A DNA stretch of 45,895 nt, from the NCBI RefSeq assembly GCF_000422465.1, contig NZ_KE383845.1, positions 1 through 45,895 on the forward strand, read 5' to 3'. A program made the position numbers and the translations under genes. Under the pieces are notes generated by a model that did not search any database, was not told where the DNA came from, and saw only the letters and a program-made list of their open reading frames with translations. Of this stretch, positions 1-7,396 are shown piece after piece. Each line of letters opens with the position of its first letter. The first letter of the stretch is position 1. The DNA comes from Paenibacillus harenae DSM 16969 (GTDB lineage: Bacteria; Bacillota; Bacilli; Paenibacillales; Paenibacillaceae).

Positions 1-1
1 C

Positions 2-301
2 GTATCCGGAATTGAAAACTTATATGACGCTATCCAAACCGGAGCCGTCAAAGCTTCAGCTATTAGCGACCGTTTGAGTAAACTTGAGGAAGAACGCGAA
101 TCAATCCAACTGCAATTAGATGAAATCGAAGTGGCGCCCGTTTACCGCGACTATAAGATCGTACATAAGCGGATGAAGGAATTTAATAAGGCATGGCCGT
201 TCCTCACCGAGCCGGAGCAGAAACGGATGCTCAGAAGCGTTGTGACCCATGTCGTCCTAAATAAAGATGAAGACCATGAAGTCATATGGAATGCTACATA
301 A
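2..301 (+). CDS. Large serine recombinase, C-terminal fragment (partial, enters from left edge)
   Basis: The frame is open from base 2, so only about the last 99 residues are present. They hold a Lys/Glu-rich coiled-coil stretch (ISDRLSKLEEERESI, then LQLDEIE) followed by the FLTEPEQKRMLRSVVTHVVL region. That order is typical of the C-terminal coiled coil and tail of large serine site-specific recombinases of the SpoIVCA/SprA/phage integrase type; the catalytic resolvase domain would lie left of the window. Such enzymes integrate or excise elements by joining attachment sites, and their genes usually sit at the element edge next to the att site. This gene ends about 20 bp before spoVR homology starts and is in the same frame as spoVR, separated only by its TAA at 299-301. 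A decayed element is the alternative. Family call is from motif style only. Confidence 0.72.
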   Translation, partial: VSGIENLYDAIQTGAVKASAISDRLSKLEEERESIQLQLDEIEVAPVYRDYKIVHKRMKEFNKAWPFLTEPEQKRMLRSVVTHVVLNKDEDHEVIWNAT

Positions 302-346
302 GCTTGTTTTTCATTATTATGGTGTTTCGGCAAAACGTTTAACAAA
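302..346. other. Element/spoVR junction, candidate attachment site
   Basis: Reading in the spoVR frame, codons from about 320 give W-C-F-G-K-T-F-N-K and then run into the annotated start at 347. SpoVR proteins carry a W-S-F-G-K-x-F-x-K-M-K-M-Q-Y-D stretch at roughly residue 60, so spoVR homology begins near 320-326. Everything to the left is element DNA ending in the recombinase stop. GTTTT at 306-310 and AAAAC at 332-336 form weak inverted arms centred near 321, the geometry expected of a serine-recombinase site, but this dyad is short and could be chance. The exact crossover cannot be placed without the other end of the element. Confidence 0.55.
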
Positions 347-1603
347 ATGAAGATGCAGTACGATTTCGGCCTCAGTAAAATTTATGAACTCGTCATTAAT
401 TCGAATCCCTGCTACGCTTTCCTGCTGGAGGGCAATTCCCTCATTCAAAACAAGCTGATCGTTGCCCACGTCCTTGCCCATTGCGACTTCTTCAAAAACA
501 ACGCCCGCTTCGGCGTCACGAACCGAAATATGGTCGAGAGCATGTCCGCCACGGCCGACCGCATCCATCAGTATGAAATGGATTACGGAACCGATGTTGT
601 GGAGAAGTTTATCGATGCCATTCTCGCGATCCAGGAGCATGTCGACCCGACGCTCATCAAGCCGTATCAGCTGGATAAAAAACGGTATATCGAAATGGTT
701 CAGAAGGATAACGAACGGTCCTCGGGGCTGTATGTTCCGTCACGTTACGATGATCTGTGGGGTCTCGAGCCCGACCCGGATGCAGAATCGGCCGCCGCTT
801 CGCTCGCCGCTGACGCCAAGCGGTTCCCGCCGCGCCCGGAGAAGGATATCGTCTGGTTCATTGAAGAATACTCCACGGTGCTGGAGGATTGGCAGCGCGA
901 CATTCTCTCCATGCTTCGCGACGAGATGTTATACTTCTGGCCGCAGATCGAAACGAAGATCATGAACGAAGGCTGGGCTTCCTACTGGCATCAGCGGATC
1001 ATACGCGAGCTGGACCTTACGAGCGACGAGACCATCGAATTCGCGAAGCTGAACTCCTCCGTCGTGGTACCGTCGAGGCATACGCTTAATCCGTATTATT
1101 TGGGACTGAAAATATTCGAGGATATCGAGAAGCGCTGGGACAATCCGACGAAGGAAGAACAGGCGCGTTTTGGCCGCGTGCCCGGCAAAGGGCGGGAGAA
1201 AATTTTCGAGGTGCGCGAGCTGGATTCGGATATCTCCTTCTTGCGCAATTATTTGACGAAAGAGCTTGTGAACGAATTGGATCTTTATATTTTCGAGAAA
1301 AAAGGCCCGGAGTGGAAAATAACCGACAAGGCGTGGGAAAATATACGCGACCAGCTCGTTTATTCCAAGGTGAACGGCGGCTTTCCAAGCTTGCTGGTAA
1401 AGGACGGAGATTTCAATCGCACCGGCGAGCTTTATATTATACATGAGTACGAGGGAATGGAGCTGGATTTGAAATACGTCGAGCGAACGCTCCCACATGT
1501 CGTTCAGCTGTGGGGCAAAAATGTCCATTTGGAGACGATTGTCGAGGATAAAAAAATCGTGTTCAGCTGTGACGGAAAGAAAACGAGCAGGAAGTTTGTG
1601 TGA
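347..1603 (+). CDS. spoVR: SpoVR family protein, N-terminally truncated by junction with the recombinase
   Basis: The protein (418 aa from ATG 347) follows SpoVR closely: MKMQYDFGLSKIYELVINSNPCYAFLL, VAHVLAHCDFFKNN, MNEGWASYWHQRI and the C-terminal VERTLPHVVQLWG region. In B. subtilis SpoVR is about 468 aa and is involved in spore cortex formation; its biochemistry is unsettled. Here about 65 N-terminal residues are missing. Homology continues upstream of the ATG to about base 320 and then stops at recombinase DNA. No Shine-Dalgarno site precedes the ATG, so the present reading frame is probably not translated unless the element excises and restores the gene. The rest of the frame is intact with no stops, which argues against an old pseudogene. 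prkA, its usual functional partner, lies at 10187-12082. Confidence 0.85.
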   Translation: MKMQYDFGLSKIYELVINSNPCYAFLLEGNSLIQNKLIVAHVLAHCDFFKNNARFGVTNRNMVESMSATADRIHQYEMDYGTDVVEKFIDAILAIQEHVDPTLIKPYQLDKKRYIEMVQKDNERSSGLYVPSRYDDLWGLEPDPDAESAAASLAADAKRFPPRPEKDIVWFIEEYSTVLEDWQRDILSMLRDEMLYFWPQIETKIMNEGWASYWHQRIIRELDLTSDETIEFAKLNSSVVVPSRHTLNPYYLGLKIFEDIEKRWDNPTKEEQARFGRVPGKGREKIFEVRELDSDISFLRNYLTKELVNELDLYIFEKKGPEWKITDKAWENIRDQLVYSKVNGGFPSLLVKDGDFNRTGELYIIHEYEGMELDLKYVERTLPHVVQLWGKNVHLETIVEDKKIVFSCDGKKTSRKFV

Positions 1604-1611
1604 GTTGGAAT

Positions 1612-1652
1612 TGCCGCCGCCCGGCGCGCTTGGCCAGGCAGGCGGTATTTTT
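1612..1652 (+). terminator. Rho-independent terminator after spoVR
   Basis: TGCCGCC (1612-1618) pairs with GGCGGTA (1641-1647) through one G-T wobble around a GC-rich loop, and a run of T follows directly. It lies 9 bp after the spoVR stop. Confidence 0.6.
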
Positions 1653-1839
1653 TTATTAGCAAGCTTCTAAGTCTCCAACGTCTCCGCGGTTATATTAACT
1701 CCGTTTTAACAGCGTTCGCCTCTTCAAAAAATCAAATGGCATTATTTAATCAGACCCGATCTCAGCCTCACCGAATAAATCATCTCCCCTTAGAAAAAAA
1801 TAAGGCCGTATTCAAATCCAATCTAAGCGGGGTAAGAAA

Positions 1840-2226
1840 ATGAAAAAAACGTTAATGGTTTTTAGTTTTTTGGCTTGTTTGTTGATGTTGACCGCCATAC
1901 CTGCTTTTGCTGACAACGTTCATCGCAACACAAATAACGTGGGCAGCTATGATTATCGCAACAACAACGATACAACGATTGGCAATGAGATGCGCAATGA
2001 CGTTAACCGCGGAATTAACAACACCAATCGTGCGCTTGGAACGGACATTGACCCCATCGATCGTACGAACAACAGAACGACGATGAACGGCACCAACAAC
2101 TACAGAACGAATAATGTCCGTGCGACCGCTGCTGCTGACAATGACGGTTTTGACTGGGGCTGGGTTGGTCTTCTGGGTCTCATCGGCTTAGCCGGTATGA
2201 GAAACCGCGATCGCGAACGCACCTAA
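1840..2226 (+). CDS. Secreted Asn-rich WGxxGxxG-type C-terminal protein
   Basis: The 128-aa product starts with a clear signal peptide (Lys-rich start, hydrophobic core, cut likely after AIPAFA near residue 24). Residues 25-95 are a low-complexity Asn/Thr/Arg segment rich in NN, RNNN and TNN. The C-terminus reads FDWGWVGLLGLIGLAGM followed by an Arg-rich NRDRERT tail. This tripartite end (WGWxG motif, hydrophobic span, basic cluster) matches the WGxxGxxG-CTERM class, thought to be a membrane-anchoring or sorting signal. A GGGGT site lies about 7 bp before the ATG. Function is unknown; an envelope or spore-surface role is a guess. It has its own 236-bp upstream region and its own terminator, so it is probably monocistronic. 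Confidence 0.8.
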   Translation: MKKTLMVFSFLACLLMLTAIPAFADNVHRNTNNVGSYDYRNNNDTTIGNEMRNDVNRGINNTNRALGTDIDPIDRTNNRTTMNGTNNYRTNNVRATAAADNDGFDWGWVGLLGLIGLAGMRNRDRERT

Positions 2227-2261
2227 TTTGTCATAACTTTGTTTTAATTGAAGCAGAATGA

Positions 2262-2294
2262 CTAAACACCCTGAGAATGCTGCAGGGTGTTTAG
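2262..2294 (+). terminator. Terminator-like hairpin between WGxxGxxG gene and RNase J
   Basis: A perfect 12-bp stem, CTAAACACCCTG (2262-2273) with CAGGGTGTTTAG (2283-2294), follows the small gene by 35 bp. The following sequence is only mildly T-rich. It ends about 38 bp before the RNase J start, so it could also sit in that gene's 5' leader. Confidence 0.7.
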
Positions 2295-2332
2295 TATTTA
2301 CCATGTCTCAAGAAGCAGGAGGCTGAGCTAAC

Positions 2333-4024
2333 GTGGAGGCAGTAAAAGAGAAAATCACCGAACAAGCATTATCGATTTTTGCGCTGGGCGGCGTTCATGA
2401 GATAGGGAAAAATATGTATGTCGTTCAATATGCCGATGATATTGTTGTCATTGATTGCGGCTCTAAGTTTCCGGACGAAAGCTTGCTTGGAATCGATTTA
2501 ATTATTCCCGATATCAGCTATTTACTGGAGAACCAGGATAAGGTTCGCGGTCTTATCGTCACTCACGGTCACGAGGATCATATCGGCGGCATCCCGTATA
2601 TCCTTCAACGATTAAATATTCCGATTTACGGCTCGCAGCTGACTCTCGGGTTAATAAAAGGAAAGCTGAAAGAAAACCATCTGCTTAAACAATCCAAACT
2701 TATTGAAATCCATTCCGATTCCGATATCGAATTAGGCTCAATCCGGCTCGGTTTTTTCCGGACGAATCACAGTATTCCCGACTGTCTGGGCGTCGTCTTT
2801 TATACGCCCGAGGGTACAGTTGTACATACAGGGGATTTTAAATTCGATCTGACTCCTGTAAACCATCAGTATCCTGATATTCATAAGATGGCCAGCATCG
2901 GTGAACAGGGCGTGCTAGCCTTATTGTCCGAGAGCACAAACGCGGAGCGTCCCGGTTTCACCCCATCCGAGCGTCTCGTTGGCGAGCACATTGAAGAAGC
3001 CTTCAAGAAAGCGCGCAACCGCATTTTCATCTCCACCTTCGCTTCGAATGTCCATCGCTTGCAGCAGGTGATCGACGCGGCGTTAAAGACGGAACGGAAG
3101 CTTCTTCTATTGGGAAGAAGCATGATTAACGTTGTTCCGATTGCATTGGAGCTTGGTCATCTTACCATGCCGGAAGGCATGCTCGTTGAAGCGAAAGAAG
3201 CGAATGCCCTGCCCCGAGACAAGCTTGCCGTATTGTGTACCGGCAGTCAAGGCGAGCCGATGGCCGCATTGTCCCGCCTAGCCAGCTCTACTTACCGGCA
3301 GTTCGAAATATTAGCGGAAGATACGGTTATTTTCGCGGCCTCGCCTATTCCCGGCAATGAGCGCAACGTCGCCAGCATTGTAGATAATTTATTTTTGCTT
3401 GGCGCAAATGTGATTTACGGATCCGGAGCAGCGACGGGAATGCACGTCTCCGGCCATGGCTCCCAGGAGGAGCTGAAACTTATGCTAACATTGATGAAGC
3501 CTAAGTATTTTATCCCGGTTCACGGCGAATACCGGATGCTGTATCAGCATCGCTTATTAGCCGAATCGGTTGGTGTAGAGAGGGACAATATCTTCCTTCT
3601 TCGAAACGGGGACGTCGTGGACATTCAGAACGAAAAAGCGATTCAAAGCCGAAAAATTGCGGCTGGCAATACACTGGTTGACGGATGGGGGATCGGAGAT
3701 GTCGGAAACGTTGTTCTACGGGACCGGAGACATCTGGCCGAAGACGGCATTCTGATTATCGTCGTAACGATGTCCAAATCGGATGGAGCGATCTTGTCCG
3801 GGCCCGATATCATATCGCGTGGTTTCGTCTATGTCCGGGAATCGGAGGGGCTGTTGGAAGAGGTTAATCGTTTGGTCGTGCTCTCGATCAAGGAGCTCCA
3901 GGATAACGGCGAACTAGTCAAATGGAATATTTTGAAGCATAAAATAAAAGAGTCGATCGGCAAATTCTTATATGCGCAGACGAAGAGAAGGCCGATGATC
4001 CTCCCGATCATTATTGAGGTTTAA
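2333..4024 (+). CDS. rnjA: Ribonuclease J
   Basis: RNase J is the 5'-3' exonuclease and endonuclease central to mRNA decay and rRNA maturation in Firmicutes. The 563-aa protein has the metallo-beta-lactamase core with HGHEDH at residues 78-83 (Zn ligands H78, H80, D82, H83), a beta-CASP insertion containing FISTFASNVHRLQQ and TGSQGEPMAALSR, the VHGEYRML motif, and the C-terminal end TKRRPMILPIIIEV seen in RNase J proteins. Length fits the family (about 555 aa). The start is GTG with AGGAGG 12 bp upstream. J1 versus J2 cannot be decided with certainty; the sequence resembles B. subtilis RnjA as I recall it. No obvious sigma-A promoter is seen between it and the hairpin at 2262-2294. Confidence 0.93.
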   Translation: MEAVKEKITEQALSIFALGGVHEIGKNMYVVQYADDIVVIDCGSKFPDESLLGIDLIIPDISYLLENQDKVRGLIVTHGHEDHIGGIPYILQRLNIPIYGSQLTLGLIKGKLKENHLLKQSKLIEIHSDSDIELGSIRLGFFRTNHSIPDCLGVVFYTPEGTVVHTGDFKFDLTPVNHQYPDIHKMASIGEQGVLALLSESTNAERPGFTPSERLVGEHIEEAFKKARNRIFISTFASNVHRLQQVIDAALKTERKLLLLGRSMINVVPIALELGHLTMPEGMLVEAKEANALPRDKLAVLCTGSQGEPMAALSRLASSTYRQFEILAEDTVIFAASPIPGNERNVASIVDNLFLLGANVIYGSGAATGMHVSGHGSQEELKLMLTLMKPKYFIPVHGEYRMLYQHRLLAESVGVERDNIFLLRNGDVVDIQNEKAIQSRKIAAGNTLVDGWGIGDVGNVVLRDRRHLAEDGILIIVVTMSKSDGAILSGPDIISRGFVYVRESEGLLEEVNRLVVLSIKELQDNGELVKWNILKHKIKESIGKFLYAQTKRRPMILPIIIEV

Positions 4025-4030
4025 AACATG

Positions 4031-4059
4031 AAACCCCTCGTCCAACCGACAAGGGGTTT
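4031..4059. terminator. Bidirectional terminator between convergent genes
   Basis: AAACCCCT (4031-4038) pairs with AGGGGTTT (4052-4059), flanked by A and T runs on both sides. It lies between the RNase J stop (4024) and the stop of the minus-strand hydrolase (4068), so it can serve both. Confidence 0.85.
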
Positions 4060-4067
4060 TAACCATT

Positions 4068-4913
4068 TTAATGTACGATTCCATCCACGAACCGTCCATG
4101 CTCCGGAACGGCGATCTCCTGGAATTTGTCCGACAACAGCTTCAAGTTCGCTTTCAGCGACTCGCCGAACATCGGCTCCCCGTGTCCCGTAATCGCTAAA
4201 TAAGGCTGGAGGGCCGCAAGCTTCTTGACCGATTGCTCCGCTTGTATCCAATCCGTCGTAAAATATTTGGGAGGACCGTTGATTTCCTGTTCCTGCGTCA
4301 TCACTTTATATAGCGATTCCTGCTTAACCGTCACGAACGCATCTCCGGCAATAAGCGTTCCGTCCTTCCCGCGGAATAAAGAAATGTGGCCTGGCGTATG
4401 TCCGGGGGTATGAATGTATTTCCATCCGGGAAGCCCGGGGACGCTTCCATCCTTGGGGAGCGGCTTGACGCGGTCGTCGAGATCGATGCCGTCATGGGGA
4501 AAGAAGGGCGACATTTCAGACACGAGCCCTCCGTTTACCGTCGGATCGCCAGGCGGATAATCGGCCTCTCCCGTCAAATAAGGCAGCTCGAGCTTATGCG
4601 CATAAACCGGAACGTTCCAATGCTCGATCAGCTCCATAATGGCCCCGACATGGTCAAAATGGCCGTGAGTTAAAATAATCGCCTCAGGCGCGGTTTCAAA
4701 CCGTTCTTCCGCTGCTTTAATAATTCTTGCGGCGGATCTCGGCATTCCCGCATCTACCAGCACCCAGCCGTCTTCCTTCCGCTCGGGGTCTCCGATGAAA
4801 CATACATTTACGATTTGAACAGGATAACAAAAAATATCCGGCCGGTAAGCAAGGCCCTCGCCGTTTGATGTCGACGTCAGCGGCATAAACGTATGCTCGA
4901 ATGAACTTTCCAA
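4068..4913 (-). CDS. MBL-fold metallo-hydrolase
   Basis: This 281-aa protein has the metallo-beta-lactamase signature LTHGHFDHVG (H83, H85, D87, H88), an HTPGHTPGHISLF segment, an AGDAFVT strand and a late ITGHGEPM histidine motif. The pattern is that of small soluble YflN/glyoxalase-II-like hydrolases of unknown substrate. The start is TTG (4911-4913) with GGAGG about 10 bp upstream; no better internal ATG was seen near a ribosome site. It converges on RNase J and is followed upstream by the independent DUF2935 gene, so genomic context gives no substrate clue. Confidence 0.85.
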   Translation of the reverse strand: MESSFEHTFMPLTSTSNGEGLAYRPDIFCYPVQIVNVCFIGDPERKEDGWVLVDAGMPRSAARIIKAAEERFETAPEAIILTHGHFDHVGAIMELIEHWNVPVYAHKLELPYLTGEADYPPGDPTVNGGLVSEMSPFFPHDGIDLDDRVKPLPKDGSVPGLPGWKYIHTPGHTPGHISLFRGKDGTLIAGDAFVTVKQESLYKVMTQEQEINGPPKYFTTDWIQAEQSVKKLAALQPYLAITGHGEPMFGESLKANLKLLSDKFQEIAVPEHGRFVDGIVH

Positions 4914-4974
4914 CGTGTGTGCGCCTCCTTATTTATCATCACTCTCCTCTATAAACTGTCCAAATGCAAATCGC

Positions 4975-5766
4975 TTATTCCGCCCTGGGCTTAGCCGGAT
5001 CGCAATTGGGCGCAGGAGCCGCTCCGCACTCCGAAAGCTTTAACAAATAATAGCATTCTTCACGAAACATATGATCGGGCACAAGCGGATTTATCCGGCT
5101 CAGCAATTCCGCGCTTAGCCCCATCTCTTCCACTTCCTGCAGAAATTTCATAAACACGGAAATTTCGACGTTAACGTCCGAATGAAATTTGGCAAGTGCC
5201 GGAAAATGCGGCCTCATTGTCCTCATATAACCGGCAAGCTCTATCGCCTTCAAATAAAAAGCGTTAAAATGCTTTTCAAACTTATCGCTTTTTTCAATCA
5301 ACCGCTTCTCGACCGCATCCAAATCCATGGCGATGGATGCAGCATGACCGGCTGCGTCCGGCAGCCACAGCAGATCGTGATGCAGAGAAGGGAAATGAGG
5401 AACCGGCTTTCCTTCCACCAGCGCGGCCAAAATTTTCAAATATTCCTCAAGCTCATTGACCATATGGTTGAGGAAGGTCGGCGTAAGGCCGATAATGACT
5501 TGCCCGAGCAGAAGACGGTCTAACAAATGCAGCTTAAATGACCGCAGGTTTACCGCCGCTTCTTGCGCAGCCTTATTCAGCTCCGATAATTGATCAACAG
5601 TGCCTTGCATACGGGCTCTTTCCAGCAAATGATCAAAGTGACTTATGAATTGCACCGCGAGCTCGGCGTCCCCCCGTTCCTCGGGGGAGAGCGCGTGATA
5701 GATGAATCTTGCGTGATCCCCTAATATCTGCAGCCAAAACCGGTGTTCAAACCATGCAGCTTCCAT
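4975..5766 (-). CDS. DUF2935 domain protein
   Basis: The 263-aa protein begins EAAWFEHRFWLQILGDHARFI and continues as an all-helical pair of repeats (LGDHARFI near the N-terminus; FNAFYLKAIELAGYM and ISVFMKFLQEVEEMG later). These are hallmarks of DUF2935, a Firmicute family with ferritin-like or haemerythrin-like four-helix architecture. Several His/Glu pairs (H8, H20, E27, H161-type positions) would suit a metal site, but this is inference. An AGGAGGGAT site precedes the ATG. A structured segment lies about 120 bp upstream (5885-5955) and could be its 5' leader. Function is unknown. Confidence 0.85.
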   Translation of the reverse strand: MEAAWFEHRFWLQILGDHARFIYHALSPEERGDAELAVQFISHFDHLLERARMQGTVDQLSELNKAAQEAAVNLRSFKLHLLDRLLLGQVIIGLTPTFLNHMVNELEEYLKILAALVEGKPVPHFPSLHHDLLWLPDAAGHAASIAMDLDAVEKRLIEKSDKFEKHFNAFYLKAIELAGYMRTMRPHFPALAKFHSDVNVEISVFMKFLQEVEEMGLSAELLSRINPLVPDHMFREECYYLLKLSECGAAPAPNCDPAKPRAE

Positions 5767-5884
5767 TCTTCGTATCCCTCCTGACGTTTATACCGCTAAA
5801 CTCATATCTATGTGAGGGATAACTTGATTTATTCTAGCGAATGACATTCTTCATCGAATATATCTTCAATAATTTAAAGGAGTC

Positions 5885-5955
5885 CATTGAACGCTGACAA
5901 GCAGAAACGCCTGTCGGCGTCCTTGTCTGAGGACGCAACCGTTTCGCGGTGAAAT
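5885..5955 (-). ncRNA. Structured intergenic segment, possible leader of the DUF2935 gene
   Basis: The 301-bp gap 5767-6067 has no convincing ORF. It contains three neighbouring hairpins: CGCTGACA (5892-5899) with TGTCGGCG (5912-5919); GCGTCCT (5917-5923) with AGGACGC (5930-5936); and ACCG (5938-5941) with CGGT (5947-5950). The first two overlap by three bases, so they compete at their ends. Only the DUF2935 gene lies downstream on a matching strand. I could not match it to a riboswitch consensus I know (c-di-GMP-I, SAM, TPP, purine, fluoride and T-box were considered). No terminator follows it on the minus strand. Confidence 0.35.
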
Positions 5956-6026
5956 ATAGCCCATTATGTGCGAAACCTATAAAGTCTTATATTTTAAAAT
6001 AAACCGGATTGTCACGTGAAGACGAA

Positions 6027-6058
6027 CAAAACCCATGCTGCTGACAGCATGGGTTTTG
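6027..6058 (-). terminator. Strong terminator after the Gln-rich gene
   Basis: A perfect 14-bp stem, CAAAACCCATGCTG (6027-6040) with CAGCATGGGTTTTG (6045-6058) and a CTGA loop, lies just past the stop of the minus-strand gene at 6068. Confidence 0.9.
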
Positions 6059-6067
6059 TTCTTGCGC

Positions 6068-6412
6068 TTATTGCTGGGAATAATTGGAGTAGCCTGCCGA
6101 TTGGTTATTCGTATTCGTAAATGCGGGAATTTGATGGGAAGCGGAATTGGCGATTTGATTACAAAGGCCTGAGATGTGCTGCAGCTGCTGCATAGCGGTC
6201 TGATGGCCCTGAAGCGCCGTTTGAATCACTTGCGCCGCATGCTTCTCGCGCTGTGCGAGCTGTTCAAGCTGGATCGCATTTTGCTGCTCTTGCTGAAGCA
6301 GCTGCTGATATTGCATAGAAGCTTGCTGTGTTTGCTGCGCGAGTTGCTGGATAAGCTGCTCGCAATGAGCAAGCTGCTGGTTTATCTGCGTGTTGGATTG
6401 CATTTGATGCAT
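6068..6412 (-). CDS. Gln-rich coiled-coil small protein, unknown function
   Basis: The 114-aa product is about one third glutamine. Residues 5-85 form a continuous amphipathic helix with heptad-like spacing (QLAHCEQLIQQLAQQ, LLQQEQQNAIQLEQLAQRE, IQTALQGHQTAMQQLQHI). The last 25 residues are a flexible Asn/Ser/Tyr tail (FTNTNNQSAGYSNYSQQ). No signal peptide or membrane span is present. The ATG follows GGAGGA by 6 bp and the gene has its own strong terminator, so it is clearly a real gene. I do not recognise a family. Low-complexity Q/N proteins of this size in spore formers are often spore-coat associated, but nothing here proves that. Confidence 0.75.
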   Translation of the reverse strand: MHQMQSNTQINQQLAHCEQLIQQLAQQTQQASMQYQQLLQQEQQNAIQLEQLAQREKHAAQVIQTALQGHQTAMQQLQHISGLCNQIANSASHQIPAFTNTNNQSAGYSNYSQQ

Positions 6413-6502
6413 GGGTTCTCCTCCAGAAATAGTTAGATTTTTTTACTCAACTATTATGTTCTTGTGGAGACTAATATATGCTGGAAAAAAAAGTGCAATC
6501 CG

Positions 6503-7396
6503 CTACTCCTCCAAATTCCGAACATCTACCGTAACGTGAAGCATTTGCTCGCCTGTGCCGCGGTACACGCCCTTTACCGGTACGATATCCTTATAATCGC
6601 GCCCGTGTCCAAGTTTAACGTATCGCTCGCCGACGGGATCGGCATTCGTCGGATCGAAGCTGCACCAGCCCAGACCCGGGACGAAAGCTTCGACCCATGC
6701 ATGCGAGGCTTGCTCAAAGTCGGCGGCACCGCCCTGCAAATCACCCACAAAATGATATCCGCTCACATATCTTGCCGGAATGCCGAGCGTGCGGCTGCAA
6801 GCGATCATTAAATGCGCAAAATCCTGGCACACACCGCGCTTTCGTTCGAACATGTCAGCGATCTTCGTCTTCACGTCCGTCGCATTAGGATCATAGACGA
6901 ACTCGGTGCGAATCTTGCCGGATAGCCCCGTAAGCCAATCCAATATGCTGATTCGCGCTCCTCCGGCTCCGGCAGCCGCAAGCTCGCCGGCGTATTGCTC
7001 CACTTCATCCGTCATTGCCGTATATCCCGTCGGGAGCAAAAATTCCGTGAAGCGGTTCTCCGCCTCCTCGGTCTTCAGCCACAGCCAAGCTTGCTCCGTC
7101 GAACGTTTGCTTAAGAGCTGCGCCCTATCTTCCGAATTCGGCGCCTGCTTCGTGACGACGGTCATCGCCGTACGGATCGTCAACCGTTTATGCGGGTTGT
7201 TCACGGAGAACGCATGCACACGGTTACCGAAATAATCCTCATACGTAAATAAGGAAGCATTCGGCTCGATCGCTATCGCCTGCTGGTAGCAGGACTGCCG
7301 CTCATTCGTGCTGGGCGTCAGTCTGATTTCATTGACACTGTCCGTAACCGGCTCCGCGTATTCGTATTGCGTCACATGTGAAATACTCAGCTTCAC
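6503..7396 (-). CDS. Transglutaminase-like protein of the ATP-grasp/alpha-E cluster
   Basis: The 297-aa protein has the bacterial transglutaminase-like N-terminal region (LSISHVTQYEYAEPVTDSVNEIRL) followed by a transglutaminase/cysteine-protease core with Cys in RGVCQDFAHLM, His in ASHAWVEAFV and Asp in SFDPTNAD, so the catalytic triad is complete. The start is taken as GTG at 7394-7396: GGGGGAGG lies 7 bp upstream, and GTGA overlaps the stop of the alpha-E gene by 4 bp, which implies translational coupling. The longer frame reaching 7456 would lack that signal. Family knowledge (comparative genomics of amidoligases) places this protein as a peptidase or amidase partner of the ATP-grasp ligase; the substrate is unknown. 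Confidence 0.9.
   Translation of the reverse strand: MKLSISHVTQYEYAEPVTDSVNEIRLTPSTNERQSCYQQAIAIEPNASLFTYEDYFGNRVHAFSVNNPHKRLTIRTAMTVVTKQAPNSEDRAQLLSKRSTEQAWLWLKTEEAENRFTEFLLPTGYTAMTDEVEQYAGELAAAGAGGARISILDWLTGLSGKIRTEFVYDPNATDVKTKIADMFERKRGVCQDFAHLMIACSRTLGIPARYVSGYHFVGDLQGGAADFEQASHAWVEAFVPGLGWCSFDPTNADPVGERYVKLGHGRDYKDIVPVKGVYRGTGEQMLHVTVDVRNLEE

Noticed and set aside
929..1528. 199-aa minus-strand frame inside spoVR
   Set aside because: It lies antisense to a clearly conserved gene in its codon phase, has no ribosome site, and shows no family features.
5885..5955. c-di-GMP-I riboswitch
   Set aside because: The GGACGCAACC string resembles part of it, but the GGGCAAACC core and the receptor arm are absent.
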